This document shows, in pieces, positions 17,000 through 25,885 of a stretch of DNA of 64,000 bases. This DNA comes from Burkholderiaceae bacterium. GTDB taxonomy: Bacteria > Pseudomonadota > Gammaproteobacteria > Burkholderiales > Burkholderiaceae. The stretch's first letter is position 1, and every line of letters starts with the position of its first letter. The position numbers and the translations under genes were made by a program. The notes beneath the pieces are model-generated. The model did no database searches. It worked only from the letters and a program-made list of their open reading frames with translations, and was not told the DNA's origin. The DNA lies in the NCBI GenBank assembly GCA_947452535.1, contig CANGCM010000004.1:30998-94997 (forward strand). The letters run 5' to 3'.

Positions 17000-17755
17000 T
17001 TAAGGGTGGGTGAGGTCAATTGAATCCGAATGCTCGATACTTTCAGTAAACCAAACCCGAATTCCAGCCTCACGCACTCCTAGGTATTGGGGTTGGCCTT
17101 CTGAGTCTAATGACATTGTTAAATCATGTCCGGGGATCAATAAATTGCCAGGCTTTTTTCTCCAATGCTGCCAAATCAATTCAATAGACTGAGCGCTCTC
17201 TGCGGCATCATCAGTGTCAATTACTTTTCTAGAGAGGAGTTCTGCTCGATTTTTTGCAGAATCACCCGTAAACAAAATATCCTGCCCGCCGTTGTTTAAG
17301 ACAAAGAGCAGGTGTCCAGGAGTGTGACCGGGAACGGCATACGCATAAATCCCCGGGATAAATTCTTGTCCAGATGTCACTTTAGTAAGCTGCTTAGAGC
17401 GAACCAGTTCTTGCACATACAGCTCTGGTAAAGGATTGAAGCCAGGCGGCTGAGCGGCGGCCCAATCCATCTCAATTTCACCAATCCAGATCCTTGCCTT
17501 AGGGAAGAGTGTGAAATTCACTATGTGGTCATAGTGCGCGTGAGTTAATACCACATCAGTAACGTCTTCTGGATTAACTGAGAATTCATTAAGTCGCCGC
17601 TCTAGAGGCTTACGCATACCAAATGCACCAACATCAAGCAGGATGGTGCGGCCTTCGCCACGAATGAGGGTGACCGTACTCCATCCTAGACCACCATGAC
17701 AAATAGATCTACCCGGAAACCCTTGGATCAGAACATCAACTTGATAGCGATGCAT
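17000..17755 (-). CDS. Metallo-beta-lactamase-fold hydrolase
   Basis: 251 residues from the ATG at 17755, which has GAGAG 5 bases upstream; the track start is a TTG 12 bases earlier. The zinc motif THAHYDHI is present. It is followed by a His in VPGHTPGHL, an Asp in LFTGDSAKN, and a His in IPGHD, which together complete a two-metal site. The overall form resembles N-acyl-homoserine lactonases and other lactone or thioester hydrolases. It lies between a Bug gene (29 bases) and the signal-less binding protein (18 bases), so it probably hydrolyses an intermediate made from the imported acid. Confidence 0.87.
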   Translation of the reverse strand: MHRYQVDVLIQGFPGRSICHGGLGWSTVTLIRGEGRTILLDVGAFGMRKPLERRLNEFSVNPEDVTDVVLTHAHYDHIVNFTLFPKARIWIGEIEMDWAAAQPPGFNPLPELYVQELVRSKQLTKVTSGQEFIPGIYAYAVPGHTPGHLLFVLNNGGQDILFTGDSAKNRAELLSRKVIDTDDAAESAQSIELIWQHWRKKPGNLLIPGHDLTMSLDSEGQPQYLGVREAGIRVWFTESIEHSDSIDLTHP

Positions 17756-17784
17756 GCTTACTCTCAATAAAAAAGATTACGACA

Positions 17785-18792
17785 TTACTCTGCATTAATA
17801 TTCGCCGCTGTAATGAGCTTGCCATATAAGCGCAAGTCAGATTGAATTTGTTGTGCAAATTCCGCTGGTGTTCCACCAACAATTTCATTGCCACCATCAT
17901 CCACTAAGCGACGAATCACGGCGGGGGACTTCAATGCCTTTACAGCCTCAGCATTGAGGCGACGAATAATGGCAGGATCAGTTCCTGCGGGCGCTAATAA
18001 ACCCTGAAACTGAGTGATATCAAAGCCTTTATAACCCAACTCATTCATTGTGGGGAGATTGGGTATTCCTTTACTTCGCTTTATGCCAGAGACAGCAAAA
18101 CCTCGTAACTTATTTGCCTTGATCATCGGAATTCCGGTAACCAATGGTTCAAATGTAAACGTCAGCTGGCCACCTAATAAATCTGCTAAAGCTGGTGCAG
18201 CGCCTTTATACGGAACATGTGTAAATTCGGCATTAGCTAATAAGCCAAATAGTTCGCCGGCTAAATGACCGCCACCGCCAATACCAGTTGAGCCATAACT
18301 AAATTCTTTTGGTTTAGCTTTAGCGCCTGCAACCAACTGCCCAATATTTTGAATCGGGGAGGCGTACGGCACAGCCAAAACATACTGATAAGTAATCAGC
18401 ATGCTAATGGGAGAAAAGTCTTTTACGGGGTCAAAAGGAACCTTTTTATACAGTACAGGATTGATTACCAAAGGTCCGCTCGCTGTGAGCAATAGGGTAT
18501 AGCCGTCTGGCGCAGCCTTGGCCACTAAGTCTGAGCCTATAGTTCCATTAGCGCCAGGTCGATTTTCAACCACCACGGTTTGCCCCATGCTCTCAGACAT
18601 TGACTGAGCAACTAAACGTGCTGTGATGTCGGCAGCGCCGCCTGCCACATAAGGAACAATCATCTTGATTGGCCTGTCAGGGTAATTTGAGGATGCAGTC
18701 GTCGATTGCGCAGCTAGGAATTGAGAGGTCGAAAAGAGGGCGCTACCAACCAAAAATATTCGTAATAAACGAGCAAAAAATAATGACTTCAT
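17785..18792 (-). CDS. Bug/TctC-family solute-binding protein
   Basis: 335 residues with a Sec signal ending QFLAAQ (about residue 29). DRPIKMIVPYVAGGAAD, VENRPGANGTIG, APDGYTLL and HVPYKGAA are all in place. GGAGA lies 8 bases before the ATG. The gene begins 4 bases after the stop of the Ldh-type dehydrogenase, so the two are co-transcribed and possibly translationally coupled. Confidence 0.93.
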   Translation of the reverse strand: MKSLFFARLLRIFLVGSALFSTSQFLAAQSTTASSNYPDRPIKMIVPYVAGGAADITARLVAQSMSESMGQTVVVENRPGANGTIGSDLVAKAAPDGYTLLLTASGPLVINPVLYKKVPFDPVKDFSPISMLITYQYVLAVPYASPIQNIGQLVAGAKAKPKEFSYGSTGIGGGGHLAGELFGLLANAEFTHVPYKGAAPALADLLGGQLTFTFEPLVTGIPMIKANKLRGFAVSGIKRSKGIPNLPTMNELGYKGFDITQFQGLLAPAGTDPAIIRRLNAEAVKALKSPAVIRRLVDDGGNEIVGGTPAEFAQQIQSDLRLYGKLITAANINAE

Positions 18793-18796
18793 ATTC

Positions 18797-19840
18797 TTAT
18801 TCTCCGGCGTATTGTTTTAACAGCTCCAATGTTTCAGAACTCATCTCAATTCCATCTCTACGTTGTCGCTCTAGTTTAGCCAGCTCAATCATTCCGGGAA
18901 CGATCACTGGCTTACTTGGATCAGCGGGAGGGCTCTCCATTAAGATATTAGCAAAATCAATCATGCGCTCGCTTAACCATTGGCTTGATCCTAGGCGCTT
19001 GGTATCAACTAAGATAAAGAAGTGACCAAGATTCTGGGGCTCATCAGGAGCATCCTGCCAAGACTTAATGTGAGTTAAGTAAGCAGCATTCGATAAAAGA
19101 CCGGCGAATAGGTCAACCATGAGGGCTAGTCCATAACCTTTATGTCCACCAATAGGCAATAAAAATCCATCTAAAGCCGCTTTAGGATCCGTTGTTGCAT
19201 TGCCCTTTGCATCTGTGCCCCAAGTATTTGGGATTTGCTCGCCGAACTTTAGTGCGTTTCTAATTTTTGCGCGCGCCACTACGCTCATGGCCATATCCAA
19301 AAGAAATGGCTTTCCATTTGGATTGGGAACACCAAAGCCCAATGGACTGTTGCCTAAGCGGGCATCCGAACCACCCCATGGGGCAATCGTAGTAGTGGCA
19401 TTGCTACCAATGATGCTAGCAAAACCTTTATCCGCAGCAATCAAGGAGTAGGGAGAGATTGGGCCAAAATGATTGCTACCACGAGCGAACGCAATAGCAA
19501 TCCCAAATTCTGTAGCTGCTTCCATAGCAGCATTGAGAGTGCGCATACCCACTACTGGACCAACACCGTTATCGCCATTTACTCCAATAATGGCTGGGGC
19601 CAAACGCTCAATTTGAATATGCGGTTGGGAATTGATACCGCCAATCTTTAAGCGATCGCCATATGATTCAATGCGACTTAAGCCGTGGGTGGATAAACCA
19701 AATAAATCTGCCAATACCAAAATGCGCGTCAAATCATCAGTGTCTTGATCGCTCATACCAAGCTTTAAAAAGGCACGTTTCCCCAGCGCATGAAGCTCTG
19801 ATTCTTGAATAATTTGGTTTTTGCTGGCTTTGGTGTTCAT
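18797..19840 (-). CDS. Ldh-family (malate/L-lactate/sulfolactate type) dehydrogenase
   Basis: 347 residues, normal for the family. Motifs: LFGLSTHGLSRIESY, IAIAFARGSNHFGPISPYS with the conserved His, SPLGFGVPNPNGKPFLLDMA and the glycine-rich GGHKGYGLALMVDLFAGLLS. These enzymes use NAD(P)H to interconvert 2-hydroxyacids and 2-oxoacids (malate, ureidoglycolate, 3-sulfolactate, 2,3-diketogulonate). The operon context, with two binding proteins and an MBL hydrolase, suggests catabolism of an imported hydroxyacid. It lies 21 bases after the ModA-like gene and 4 bases before the Bug gene. Confidence 0.9.
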   Translation of the reverse strand: MNTKASKNQIIQESELHALGKRAFLKLGMSDQDTDDLTRILVLADLFGLSTHGLSRIESYGDRLKIGGINSQPHIQIERLAPAIIGVNGDNGVGPVVGMRTLNAAMEAATEFGIAIAFARGSNHFGPISPYSLIAADKGFASIIGSNATTTIAPWGGSDARLGNSPLGFGVPNPNGKPFLLDMAMSVVARAKIRNALKFGEQIPNTWGTDAKGNATTDPKAALDGFLLPIGGHKGYGLALMVDLFAGLLSNAAYLTHIKSWQDAPDEPQNLGHFFILVDTKRLGSSQWLSERMIDFANILMESPPADPSKPVIVPGMIELAKLERQRRDGIEMSSETLELLKQYAGE

Positions 19841-19861
19841 GGATGTTGAGATCTGAAAGAA

Positions 19862-20662
19862 TTATTTAGAAGGCTTGGTAGGTAGTAAGCCAGCATTGAT
19901 GATAACTTCGCGAGCGCTTGGCGAGCTTAAAAAACGAATGAGCGCTGCTGCTGCCTCGGGCTGAGTAGACTTAGAGGTGATGGCGCCAGCAAAGCTAAAC
20001 CCAGGTTGCATCTCTGGAGGAATCGGCCCTAAATAGCTAATGCCCGGCGTATGAATAACTTCGCTCACTTGCTGGAAGCCAATCTCCACCTCACCCCGTG
20101 CAACTACTGAAGCGACTGCCTCGCCCGATGGAGGTCCGCGCACCTTGATACTTTTGTCTTTAACTTGATCCAAAATACCTAGCTTCTTAAACATGGTGTT
20201 GGAAATGTAAGTACCACTGCCACTATCAGAATAGCCAATTGATTTTGCCGCTAGTAATGTTTTACGAAATGCATCTACAGTACTGATGTCGGGCTTGGGT
20301 GCGCCTAACTTTACCGCACCACCTATTTGCGATAGAGCCAGAATCACAACAGAATCATGCTTAACAAATCCAAGTTTTTCGAGATTTTCTGCAGACTCAC
20401 CATCCAAAATTACCATATCTGCCTGCTGACCCTGAGCCAGGCGAGTAGGAATCGCTTCTGGAGAATCTCCAATAGATGGTCCGCGGATAGTAATCAGTTT
20501 ATTTCCTGTATTGCGTTCAAACACAGGGGCAAGCTGTTCATATGCCCCATAAAAACCAGCTGAGATCATGATCTTAAGATCGGCAGCCAGAGCATGGCCT
20601 CCTAAAATCAACATCAAAAAACATGAATACAGAAAATATTTCAGCGTCAATTTTGGTTTCAT
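19862..20662 (-). CDS. ModA-like periplasmic substrate-binding protein
   Basis: 266 residues with a Sec signal ending GHALAA (about residue 26). LKIMISAGFYGAYEQLAPVFE opens the first lobe, followed by GQQADMVILDG, SIGYSDSGSGTYISNTMFKKLG and GFQQVSEVIHTPGI, the ordering of molybdate-type (SBP_bac_11) receptors. No molybdate permease or ATPase is nearby. Relatives in catabolic operons of Burkholderiales are common and may bind organic anions. It seems to be the first gene of the operon that runs to 16247, 141 bases after the upstream PrpD gene. Confidence 0.85.
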   Translation of the reverse strand: MKPKLTLKYFLYSCFLMLILGGHALAADLKIMISAGFYGAYEQLAPVFERNTGNKLITIRGPSIGDSPEAIPTRLAQGQQADMVILDGESAENLEKLGFVKHDSVVILALSQIGGAVKLGAPKPDISTVDAFRKTLLAAKSIGYSDSGSGTYISNTMFKKLGILDQVKDKSIKVRGPPSGEAVASVVARGEVEIGFQQVSEVIHTPGISYLGPIPPEMQPGFSFAGAITSKSTQPEAAAALIRFLSSPSAREVIINAGLLPTKPSK

Positions 20663-20803
20663 TACGATGCCCTTTTCGTCTCTAAGAGTACTTTTTAATG
20701 ATGATTGCTATTAACGATATTGCTCATCGCTATTGGCATTTATTTAGTATTGATATTAGCATTTTTACAGGGCTAATGAACTGAGGAGAGGGATTTGACC
20801 TAC

Positions 20804-22189
20804 TTAACTTTTTAATAGATTCCCAAGTAGAGAAACATCGGGCATCGATGGCAGGGAAATAACTGCATCAATGAATTGACTCAACTTCTCTTTTGGTAGG
20901 CGACTGCTCAACTCGGATTCCGCCCTAAAAATATGATCCTCGATGGTGAAGGGTCTGGCAATACTCCCTTTGGGGGATATTACAAATGCACTCAATTGTT
21001 GACCATTTCTCATTGTCACAATTACCTTCGCACTAACGGACTCTTCTGAGCTGGTCTTTTCAACTTCGTCATCTAGCTTACATTTTACTAATTGGGTTAG
21101 TTGCATCACTCTTGAGTCTTGCAATCCGATTACAAAATCATCCACCCCAAAAGAAAATGTAGTGCTACTAGATTGACGTAACAAACTGAGAGCGACTGCA
21201 AAAGGGGCGCTCATTTGAGCTGCCTGTAAATCAGTAGGATGGTTAGTTGTTAGACGCCCTTGAATGACCTTGGGTATCCCCAGATAGATCGATTGAATCT
21301 CGGAGGGATCAAAGGTAGGTTGATTACGAATTTCAGTACTGGCCTCAATCGCTGAAAGCACACGAGCACTGCAAGCATGCGGCTTCACAGCTACTTCTGC
21401 AATTCGATAGCTATCTCCCAGGCCATTTTCTAGTAAGGTGAAATCGACTGCATCAGCATACGCCCTAGCGAAACCATCTTTACCCTCAAAAATATCATGC
21501 GGTCCCGTAAAGCCAGACTCTACAAGTAGGGCCGCTTTGGTTCCTGAACTCGCTGCCTGTGCAGCATGCAAACGTTTCACAGTGGAACCAGAATGATAAA
21601 ACTGGGTTAACCCACCCGCGAAAGAGGCAGCAATACCTAAACTGGCTGCGATTGATTTTTCGCCTGCAGATCCGGGAAAGAGTAACTTGGCTGCGGTGAC
21701 TGCCGCGCCAAACACGCCCATAGTGGAGGTGCTCTGAAAGCCTCGACTAAAGTGGCTGGGTTGAATGCACAGTGCTAAACGGATCATCGCTTCATAGCCC
21801 GCAGCAATGGCCGCTAAAACTTCTGCGCCAGATTGACGTCGCGCTTGGCCAATTGCTAATCCCGTTGAAAACATAATGCAACCAGGATGCAGCATTGCAC
21901 CCACATGGACATCGTCTGCATCTAAGCTGCCGGCATATAAGCTATTTAGAAAAGCTGCACTAACTGGATCGTAATGGGTATCAGAGAATAAAACGGGACT
22001 AGATCCATTTCCTGCAGTGCTTTGGGCATAGCGACGCCCCCACTGACTCCACTCCATACGCTCACCAATAGAAGCTACACGAAAGTAATCTAAGGCGAAA
22101 TGAATTAATGAATTTTGTATGGGCGCCGGCAAATCAGAAAAACTTAAGTTTGCCGAGAATTGAGAAATAATCTGAGTTGCTTGAGTCAT
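20804..22189 (-). CDS. MmgE/PrpD family protein, tandem copy 2
   Basis: 461 residues. The DADDVHVGAMLHPG motif carries the conserved DD.H residues. FGAAVTAAKLLF and KPHACSARVLSAIEA mark the rest of the fold. It closely resembles the next gene upstream (22208-23602) along its whole length, including the shared IQP.H..RGFQ.T.T.GVFGAA stretch, and differs more from the one at 12412, so the adjacent pair arose by tandem duplication. Gap to its partner: 18 bases. The Shine-Dalgarno sequence is poor, suggesting coupling to the upstream gene. The pair may form a hetero-oligomer or act on two stereoisomers. Confidence 0.9.
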   Translation of the reverse strand: MTQATQIISQFSANLSFSDLPAPIQNSLIHFALDYFRVASIGERMEWSQWGRRYAQSTAGNGSSPVLFSDTHYDPVSAAFLNSLYAGSLDADDVHVGAMLHPGCIMFSTGLAIGQARRQSGAEVLAAIAAGYEAMIRLALCIQPSHFSRGFQSTSTMGVFGAAVTAAKLLFPGSAGEKSIAASLGIAASFAGGLTQFYHSGSTVKRLHAAQAASSGTKAALLVESGFTGPHDIFEGKDGFARAYADAVDFTLLENGLGDSYRIAEVAVKPHACSARVLSAIEASTEIRNQPTFDPSEIQSIYLGIPKVIQGRLTTNHPTDLQAAQMSAPFAVALSLLRQSSSTTFSFGVDDFVIGLQDSRVMQLTQLVKCKLDDEVEKTSSEESVSAKVIVTMRNGQQLSAFVISPKGSIARPFTIEDHIFRAESELSSRLPKEKLSQFIDAVISLPSMPDVSLLGNLLKS

Positions 22190-22207
22190 TTATTGGGGGT
22201 CGTTAAT

Positions 22208-23602
22208 TTATTTTCTTAGAGCAAATAGGGGGTTTAAGTCTTTTAAGCGCTCTATCCTAAAAGCCTCTTCAAGCCACGCCTTACATTCTGTTTCACCTAA
22301 CATCTGTGCGCTTAAGGCCAAAAAGCGCTCCGCCACTTCTGCCGTTGTCATCGGGTTTTGTGGACAGCCCTTAGGACTAATCTCAAAATACTCTTGATTG
22401 CGACCATCATGCAGGTGCACGGTCACTCTTCCTGCAACAGACTCAGTAGTCGTTTGCTGTTCTACTTCTTGGTCTACTACACAGCTTGTACGTCGACATA
22501 AATTCCAGACAGAATCCATATTGAGTGCAGATTCATAATCATCAACCGACAAAGCTAGCGGACTCGGCTTACTTGGAGCCATCACAAAAGCCATGGCAAC
22601 TGCAAATGGGGTACTCAATTGAGCCTGCTGAATATCAATTGGATTATTTGATGCCAACTTACTCATCATGGCCCCATGCACGCCGATCGTGATGGACTCT
22701 ATATCTTGAGCTCTTACGCCTGATTTTGATAAATAGTTGGCCGCCTCAATAGCTGCTTGCATGCGTACGCTACCAACATGAGGCTTTAATGAAACCCATT
22801 CAGTTGGAAACGCTGAGCCCAAATTTTCGATACATACCTTAGGATCAAATCGATCAGAAAATGCTCGCGCGAAACCCTGTGTTCCTTCAATCGCATCATG
22901 TGGACCAGTGAGCCCAGCATGTGCTAATAATGCAGCCTCGACACCATTAGCAGCAGCTTTACCAGCATGAAAACGCTTAATATCAGAGCCAGAGACAAAG
23001 AATTGCGAGAGGCCACAAGAAAAGGTAGCAGCAATACCAAGTGCATTGCTACAGCCCTCGGGGGATAACTTTAGTAAACGCGCGCACGCAGCTGCTGCGC
23101 CAAATACACCGCAGGTAGGCGTACCTTGAAAACCTCGCAGTGAATGCTCTGGCTGGATTGACATTCCAATCCGGATAGCAGACTCATAGCCTACCAAGAC
23201 CGCAGTAAGCAATTCTTCTCCTGTGCATTTGACTATCTCTGCCATCGCCAAAGCTGCTGGCCAAATAACTACCCCAGGATGAATAATGGCAGCCACATGA
23301 GAATCATCCCAGTCTAAACTACCAGCAGCCACACCATTAATGAATGCAGCTCTAGCGACATCTACCTGAGTGCCTGCATATAAAATACTAGCCTCTCGAT
23401 TTGATACGTGAGATTGGTAAAGCTGAGTAACTGCATTTGTCCATGAGCGATCTTGTCCCGCTGACAAAGCGCGAAAAAAATCAATCATCAACACTGGCAT
23501 CAAACTTTTTACTTTAGGACTCGCTTCGGACCACTGAAAGGTAGAAACAAATCTACCTAATGCTTGAGTGACAGGTAGAGTAGTTGATGAGGCATGATTC
23601 AT
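22208..23602 (-). CDS. MmgE/PrpD family protein, tandem copy 1
   Basis: 464 residues. DWDDSHVAAIIHPGVVIWP contains the acid/base motif; RGFQGTPTCGVFGAAAACARLL and KPHVGSVRMQAAIEA follow. AAGGT lies upstream of the ATG. It lies 10 bases after the Bug gene at 23613-24587, so the order of transcription is Bug, PrpD, PrpD. As with the other copies, a polycarboxylate dehydratase, decarboxylase or epimerase is likely and a methylcitrate role is not supported by the neighbours. Confidence 0.9.
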   Translation of the reverse strand: MNHASSTTLPVTQALGRFVSTFQWSEASPKVKSLMPVLMIDFFRALSAGQDRSWTNAVTQLYQSHVSNREASILYAGTQVDVARAAFINGVAAGSLDWDDSHVAAIIHPGVVIWPAALAMAEIVKCTGEELLTAVLVGYESAIRIGMSIQPEHSLRGFQGTPTCGVFGAAAACARLLKLSPEGCSNALGIAATFSCGLSQFFVSGSDIKRFHAGKAAANGVEAALLAHAGLTGPHDAIEGTQGFARAFSDRFDPKVCIENLGSAFPTEWVSLKPHVGSVRMQAAIEAANYLSKSGVRAQDIESITIGVHGAMMSKLASNNPIDIQQAQLSTPFAVAMAFVMAPSKPSPLALSVDDYESALNMDSVWNLCRRTSCVVDQEVEQQTTTESVAGRVTVHLHDGRNQEYFEISPKGCPQNPMTTAEVAERFLALSAQMLGETECKAWLEEAFRIERLKDLNPLFALRK

Positions 23603-23612
23603 AAAAGTAACC

Positions 23613-24587
23613 TTAATTAGAGACGATATTGCCAGCTTTAACTACCTTGCCCCATTTCGCAAAATCTACTTGCAAATAAGAACTTAAATCTGCGGGGCTA
23701 CCACCACCAATCTCTATTCCTTCTTCGGCAAAACGCTTCCTTAGCTCTGGTGACTTCAGTGCTTTATTCAACTCCAGATTCAAGCGAGCTACTATTTCAG
23801 GCGGCATATCAGCCGGGCCAAAAAGACCCCACCACTGGTTTGATTCAAAACCTGGCAAGCCAGACTCTGCCAAGGTTGGCAGTTCGGGTGCAATTTTGAT
23901 ACGCTTTACACTTGTTACACCCAGAGCCTTTAATTTCCCAGCCTTCACCATTGGACCTACGCTTGCATATGCAGCAAACAATAGTGAAACTTGCCCACCT
24001 GCAACATCTACGACGGCTGGCGCAGCTCCCTTATAAGGCACGTGTAAAAAATCAACACCACCAGCTTGCTTATAAAGCTCACCAGTAAGATGACTGAGCG
24101 TCCCGCTACCATTTGATGCAAAGGTATAAAAATTAGGTTTTGCTTTTGCTGCGGCAATCAACTCGGACGAATTCTTAAATGGCAGAGTAGGATTAATCAC
24201 TAAAACGTTTGGGGAGTAGCCAATAAATCCAATCGGTGCGAAACTTTTTAAGGGGTCAAATCCGAGCTTTGCGCTTAAATGCGGATTGATTGACATTGTG
24301 CTACTTGAGGTTAAGAGCAGGGTGTAACCATCTGGTGCTGCTCGCGACACAAATTGCGCGCCTATTGCACCACCAGCACCTGGTTTGTTATCAACCACAA
24401 ATGAACTCTTAAAACCTTCGGTCAATTGTTGGGTAACTAATCGCACAACCACATCCGCCGCACCACCTGGAGGAAATGGCACCACCACTTGAACTGGTCG
24501 ACTTGGATAAGCATCCGCTAAAGTTAAACCCGGATAAATAAGGGCAAGAAAAAATAAGAAAAATTTATATTGAGTAAATAGGCGCAT
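23613..24587 (-). CDS. Bug/TctC-family solute-binding protein
   Basis: 324 residues with a Sec signal ending GLTLADA (about residue 25). SRPVQVVVPFPPGGAAD, VDNKPGAGGAIG, APDGYTLL and HVPYKGAA are present. No clear ribosome site precedes the ATG. It heads the operon with the two PrpD paralogues, so its ligand is probably their substrate. A hairpin at 24627-24653 lies in its leader and may end transcription from the upstream Bug gene. Confidence 0.93.
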   Translation of the reverse strand: MRLFTQYKFFLFFLALIYPGLTLADAYPSRPVQVVVPFPPGGAADVVVRLVTQQLTEGFKSSFVVDNKPGAGGAIGAQFVSRAAPDGYTLLLTSSSTMSINPHLSAKLGFDPLKSFAPIGFIGYSPNVLVINPTLPFKNSSELIAAAKAKPNFYTFASNGSGTLSHLTGELYKQAGGVDFLHVPYKGAAPAVVDVAGGQVSLLFAAYASVGPMVKAGKLKALGVTSVKRIKIAPELPTLAESGLPGFESNQWWGLFGPADMPPEIVARLNLELNKALKSPELRKRFAEEGIEIGGGSPADLSSYLQVDFAKWGKVVKAGNIVSN

Positions 24588-24626
24588 TTGTTTTTTGTGA
24601 ATTGGTTTGTATCTGACATTCTATAA

Positions 24627-24653
24627 CGCCCAGCTCTAAGTTGTAGCTGGGCG
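24627..24653. terminator. Strong hairpin between two Bug genes
   Basis: CGCCCAGCT and AGCTGGGCG pair perfectly around a 9-base loop. It lies after the stop of the Bug gene at 24804 and 40 bases before the start of the next, both on the minus strand. The minus-strand tail (TTATAG) is not a real T run, so it may be an attenuating or processing hairpin. Confidence 0.45.
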
Positions 24654-24803
24654 CATTCTTTATTCAGTCTTGCTGAAATAAAAAAACTCAACGACCTGGG
24701 CGTTTGAAAAATAGAATACTATTGGCCGATGAGTTTGCAGAAACGAATCTTTTCACTATTTAGGGTGAATAGATGTTTGGTGGATACATGGAGCTCAAAA
24801 AGT

Positions 24804-25781
24804 TTAATTTTTGCTCTTAGACTTCACTTCCTTAATCGTTTTATCCCAGCGGTCTGTTTCAGAGAGAATGTAGTCAGTAGTTTGTTTAATGCTGCCCCCA
24901 AAAGGAAGTAAGTCGTTCTGATCAAACTTCTCCAGTAGGTCTGGATATGTCAAGGCACGATTGATTGCTTGGTTCATTTTCTCTTTTATATCTGCTGGAG
25001 TCTTAGCTGGCGCAAATATAGCGGTCCACAAATCATCTCTTAGATTTGGATATCCCAGTTCAACTACCGTTGGCACATTTGGTAGGCTAGCCAAGCGCTT
25101 ATCGCTCGAGACTGCTAATACCTTAACTTTACCTTGCTTCGCAAAAGGGGTAACTCCTGTCATTGCTCCACAGGTAATTGGCGTCTCTCCAGCAACGGTT
25201 GCTAATAATGCGGGGCCAGAACCTTTGTATGGAATATGAGTTACATCTGCTTTCCAAATTAAGCGAAACAAGTTTTCACAGGTAATGCTTGGTGGCGTTC
25301 CGTTTCCTGCGGTGGCAAACGACAGATTTTCTTTGCTTGCCAACTGCTGTAATTCTGACAAGGTATTGGCATTGACTTTTTCCCCAACAAAAATTCCCAT
25401 CGGGAGCGTACTTGCCATTGAGACTGCTGCAAAGTCTTTTTCAGGGTTGTAGCCAGCAGATCCACTCCAAGCTGGGTTTACTAAGAATGCTGGCGATGTT
25501 ACTAAAAATGTATAGCCGTCTGGAGCGGCGCTGGCCACAGCTTGGACACCAATGCTGGCTCCAGCACCAGCTCGATTCTCAACAAAAACGGGTTGCTTGA
25601 GTATTTCGGTGAGTTTTTGCGCTAAGACACGAGCGGTAACGTCTGTAGACCCGCCGGGCGCAAAAGGAACAATAAAGCGTATCGGCTTATTCGGATATGT
25701 TCCCGATTGAGCAAACACCGTTGATGCGATTGGAGAAAACCCTAAGAGCAAAACTAATAAAGATAAGATCTTGCGATACAT
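24804..25781 (-). CDS. Bug/TctC-family solute-binding protein
   Basis: 325 residues from the ATG at 25781, chosen over the track start at 25952: GGAGG lies 5 bases upstream and the protein then begins directly with a Sec signal (MYRKILSLLVLLLGF... ending TVFAQ). The longer form would put 57 unlikely residues before it and overlap the divergent gene. NKPIRFIVPFAPGGSTD, VENRAGAGASIG, APDGYTFL and HIPYKGSG are present. It is divergent from the esterase operon at 25886, with an inverted repeat between them. Confidence 0.92.
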   Translation of the reverse strand: MYRKILSLLVLLLGFSPIASTVFAQSGTYPNKPIRFIVPFAPGGSTDVTARVLAQKLTEILKQPVFVENRAGAGASIGVQAVASAAPDGYTFLVTSPAFLVNPAWSGSAGYNPEKDFAAVSMASTLPMGIFVGEKVNANTLSELQQLASKENLSFATAGNGTPPSITCENLFRLIWKADVTHIPYKGSGPALLATVAGETPITCGAMTGVTPFAKQGKVKVLAVSSDKRLASLPNVPTVVELGYPNLRDDLWTAIFAPAKTPADIKEKMNQAINRALTYPDLLEKFDQNDLLPFGGSIKQTTDYILSETDRWDKTIKEVKSKSKN

Positions 25782-25845
25782 GCCTGCCTCCCGACCAATA
25801 GTTTTTTTGATAGTAATGTATTTTAGGCATAGAATGAAAAAAAAT

Positions 25846-25864
25846 TGCCAGACACGTTCTGGCA
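25846..25864. promoter_or_regulatory. Inverted repeat TGCCAGA-n5-TCTGGCA in divergent promoter
   Basis: A perfect 7-base inverted repeat with a 5-base spacer lies between the divergent Bug (25781) and esterase (25886) genes, 11 bases upstream of the esterase ribosome site. Being this close to the start it could act as an operator at the transcription start or as an mRNA hairpin. Confidence 0.4.
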
Positions 25865-25885
25865 TTAAAAAATTCAGGAGACAAT

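Noticed and set aside
24729-24911. Plus-strand ORF of 60 codons between two Bug genes
   Set aside because: More than half of it is antisense to the end of the Bug gene at 24804, and it has no supported start.
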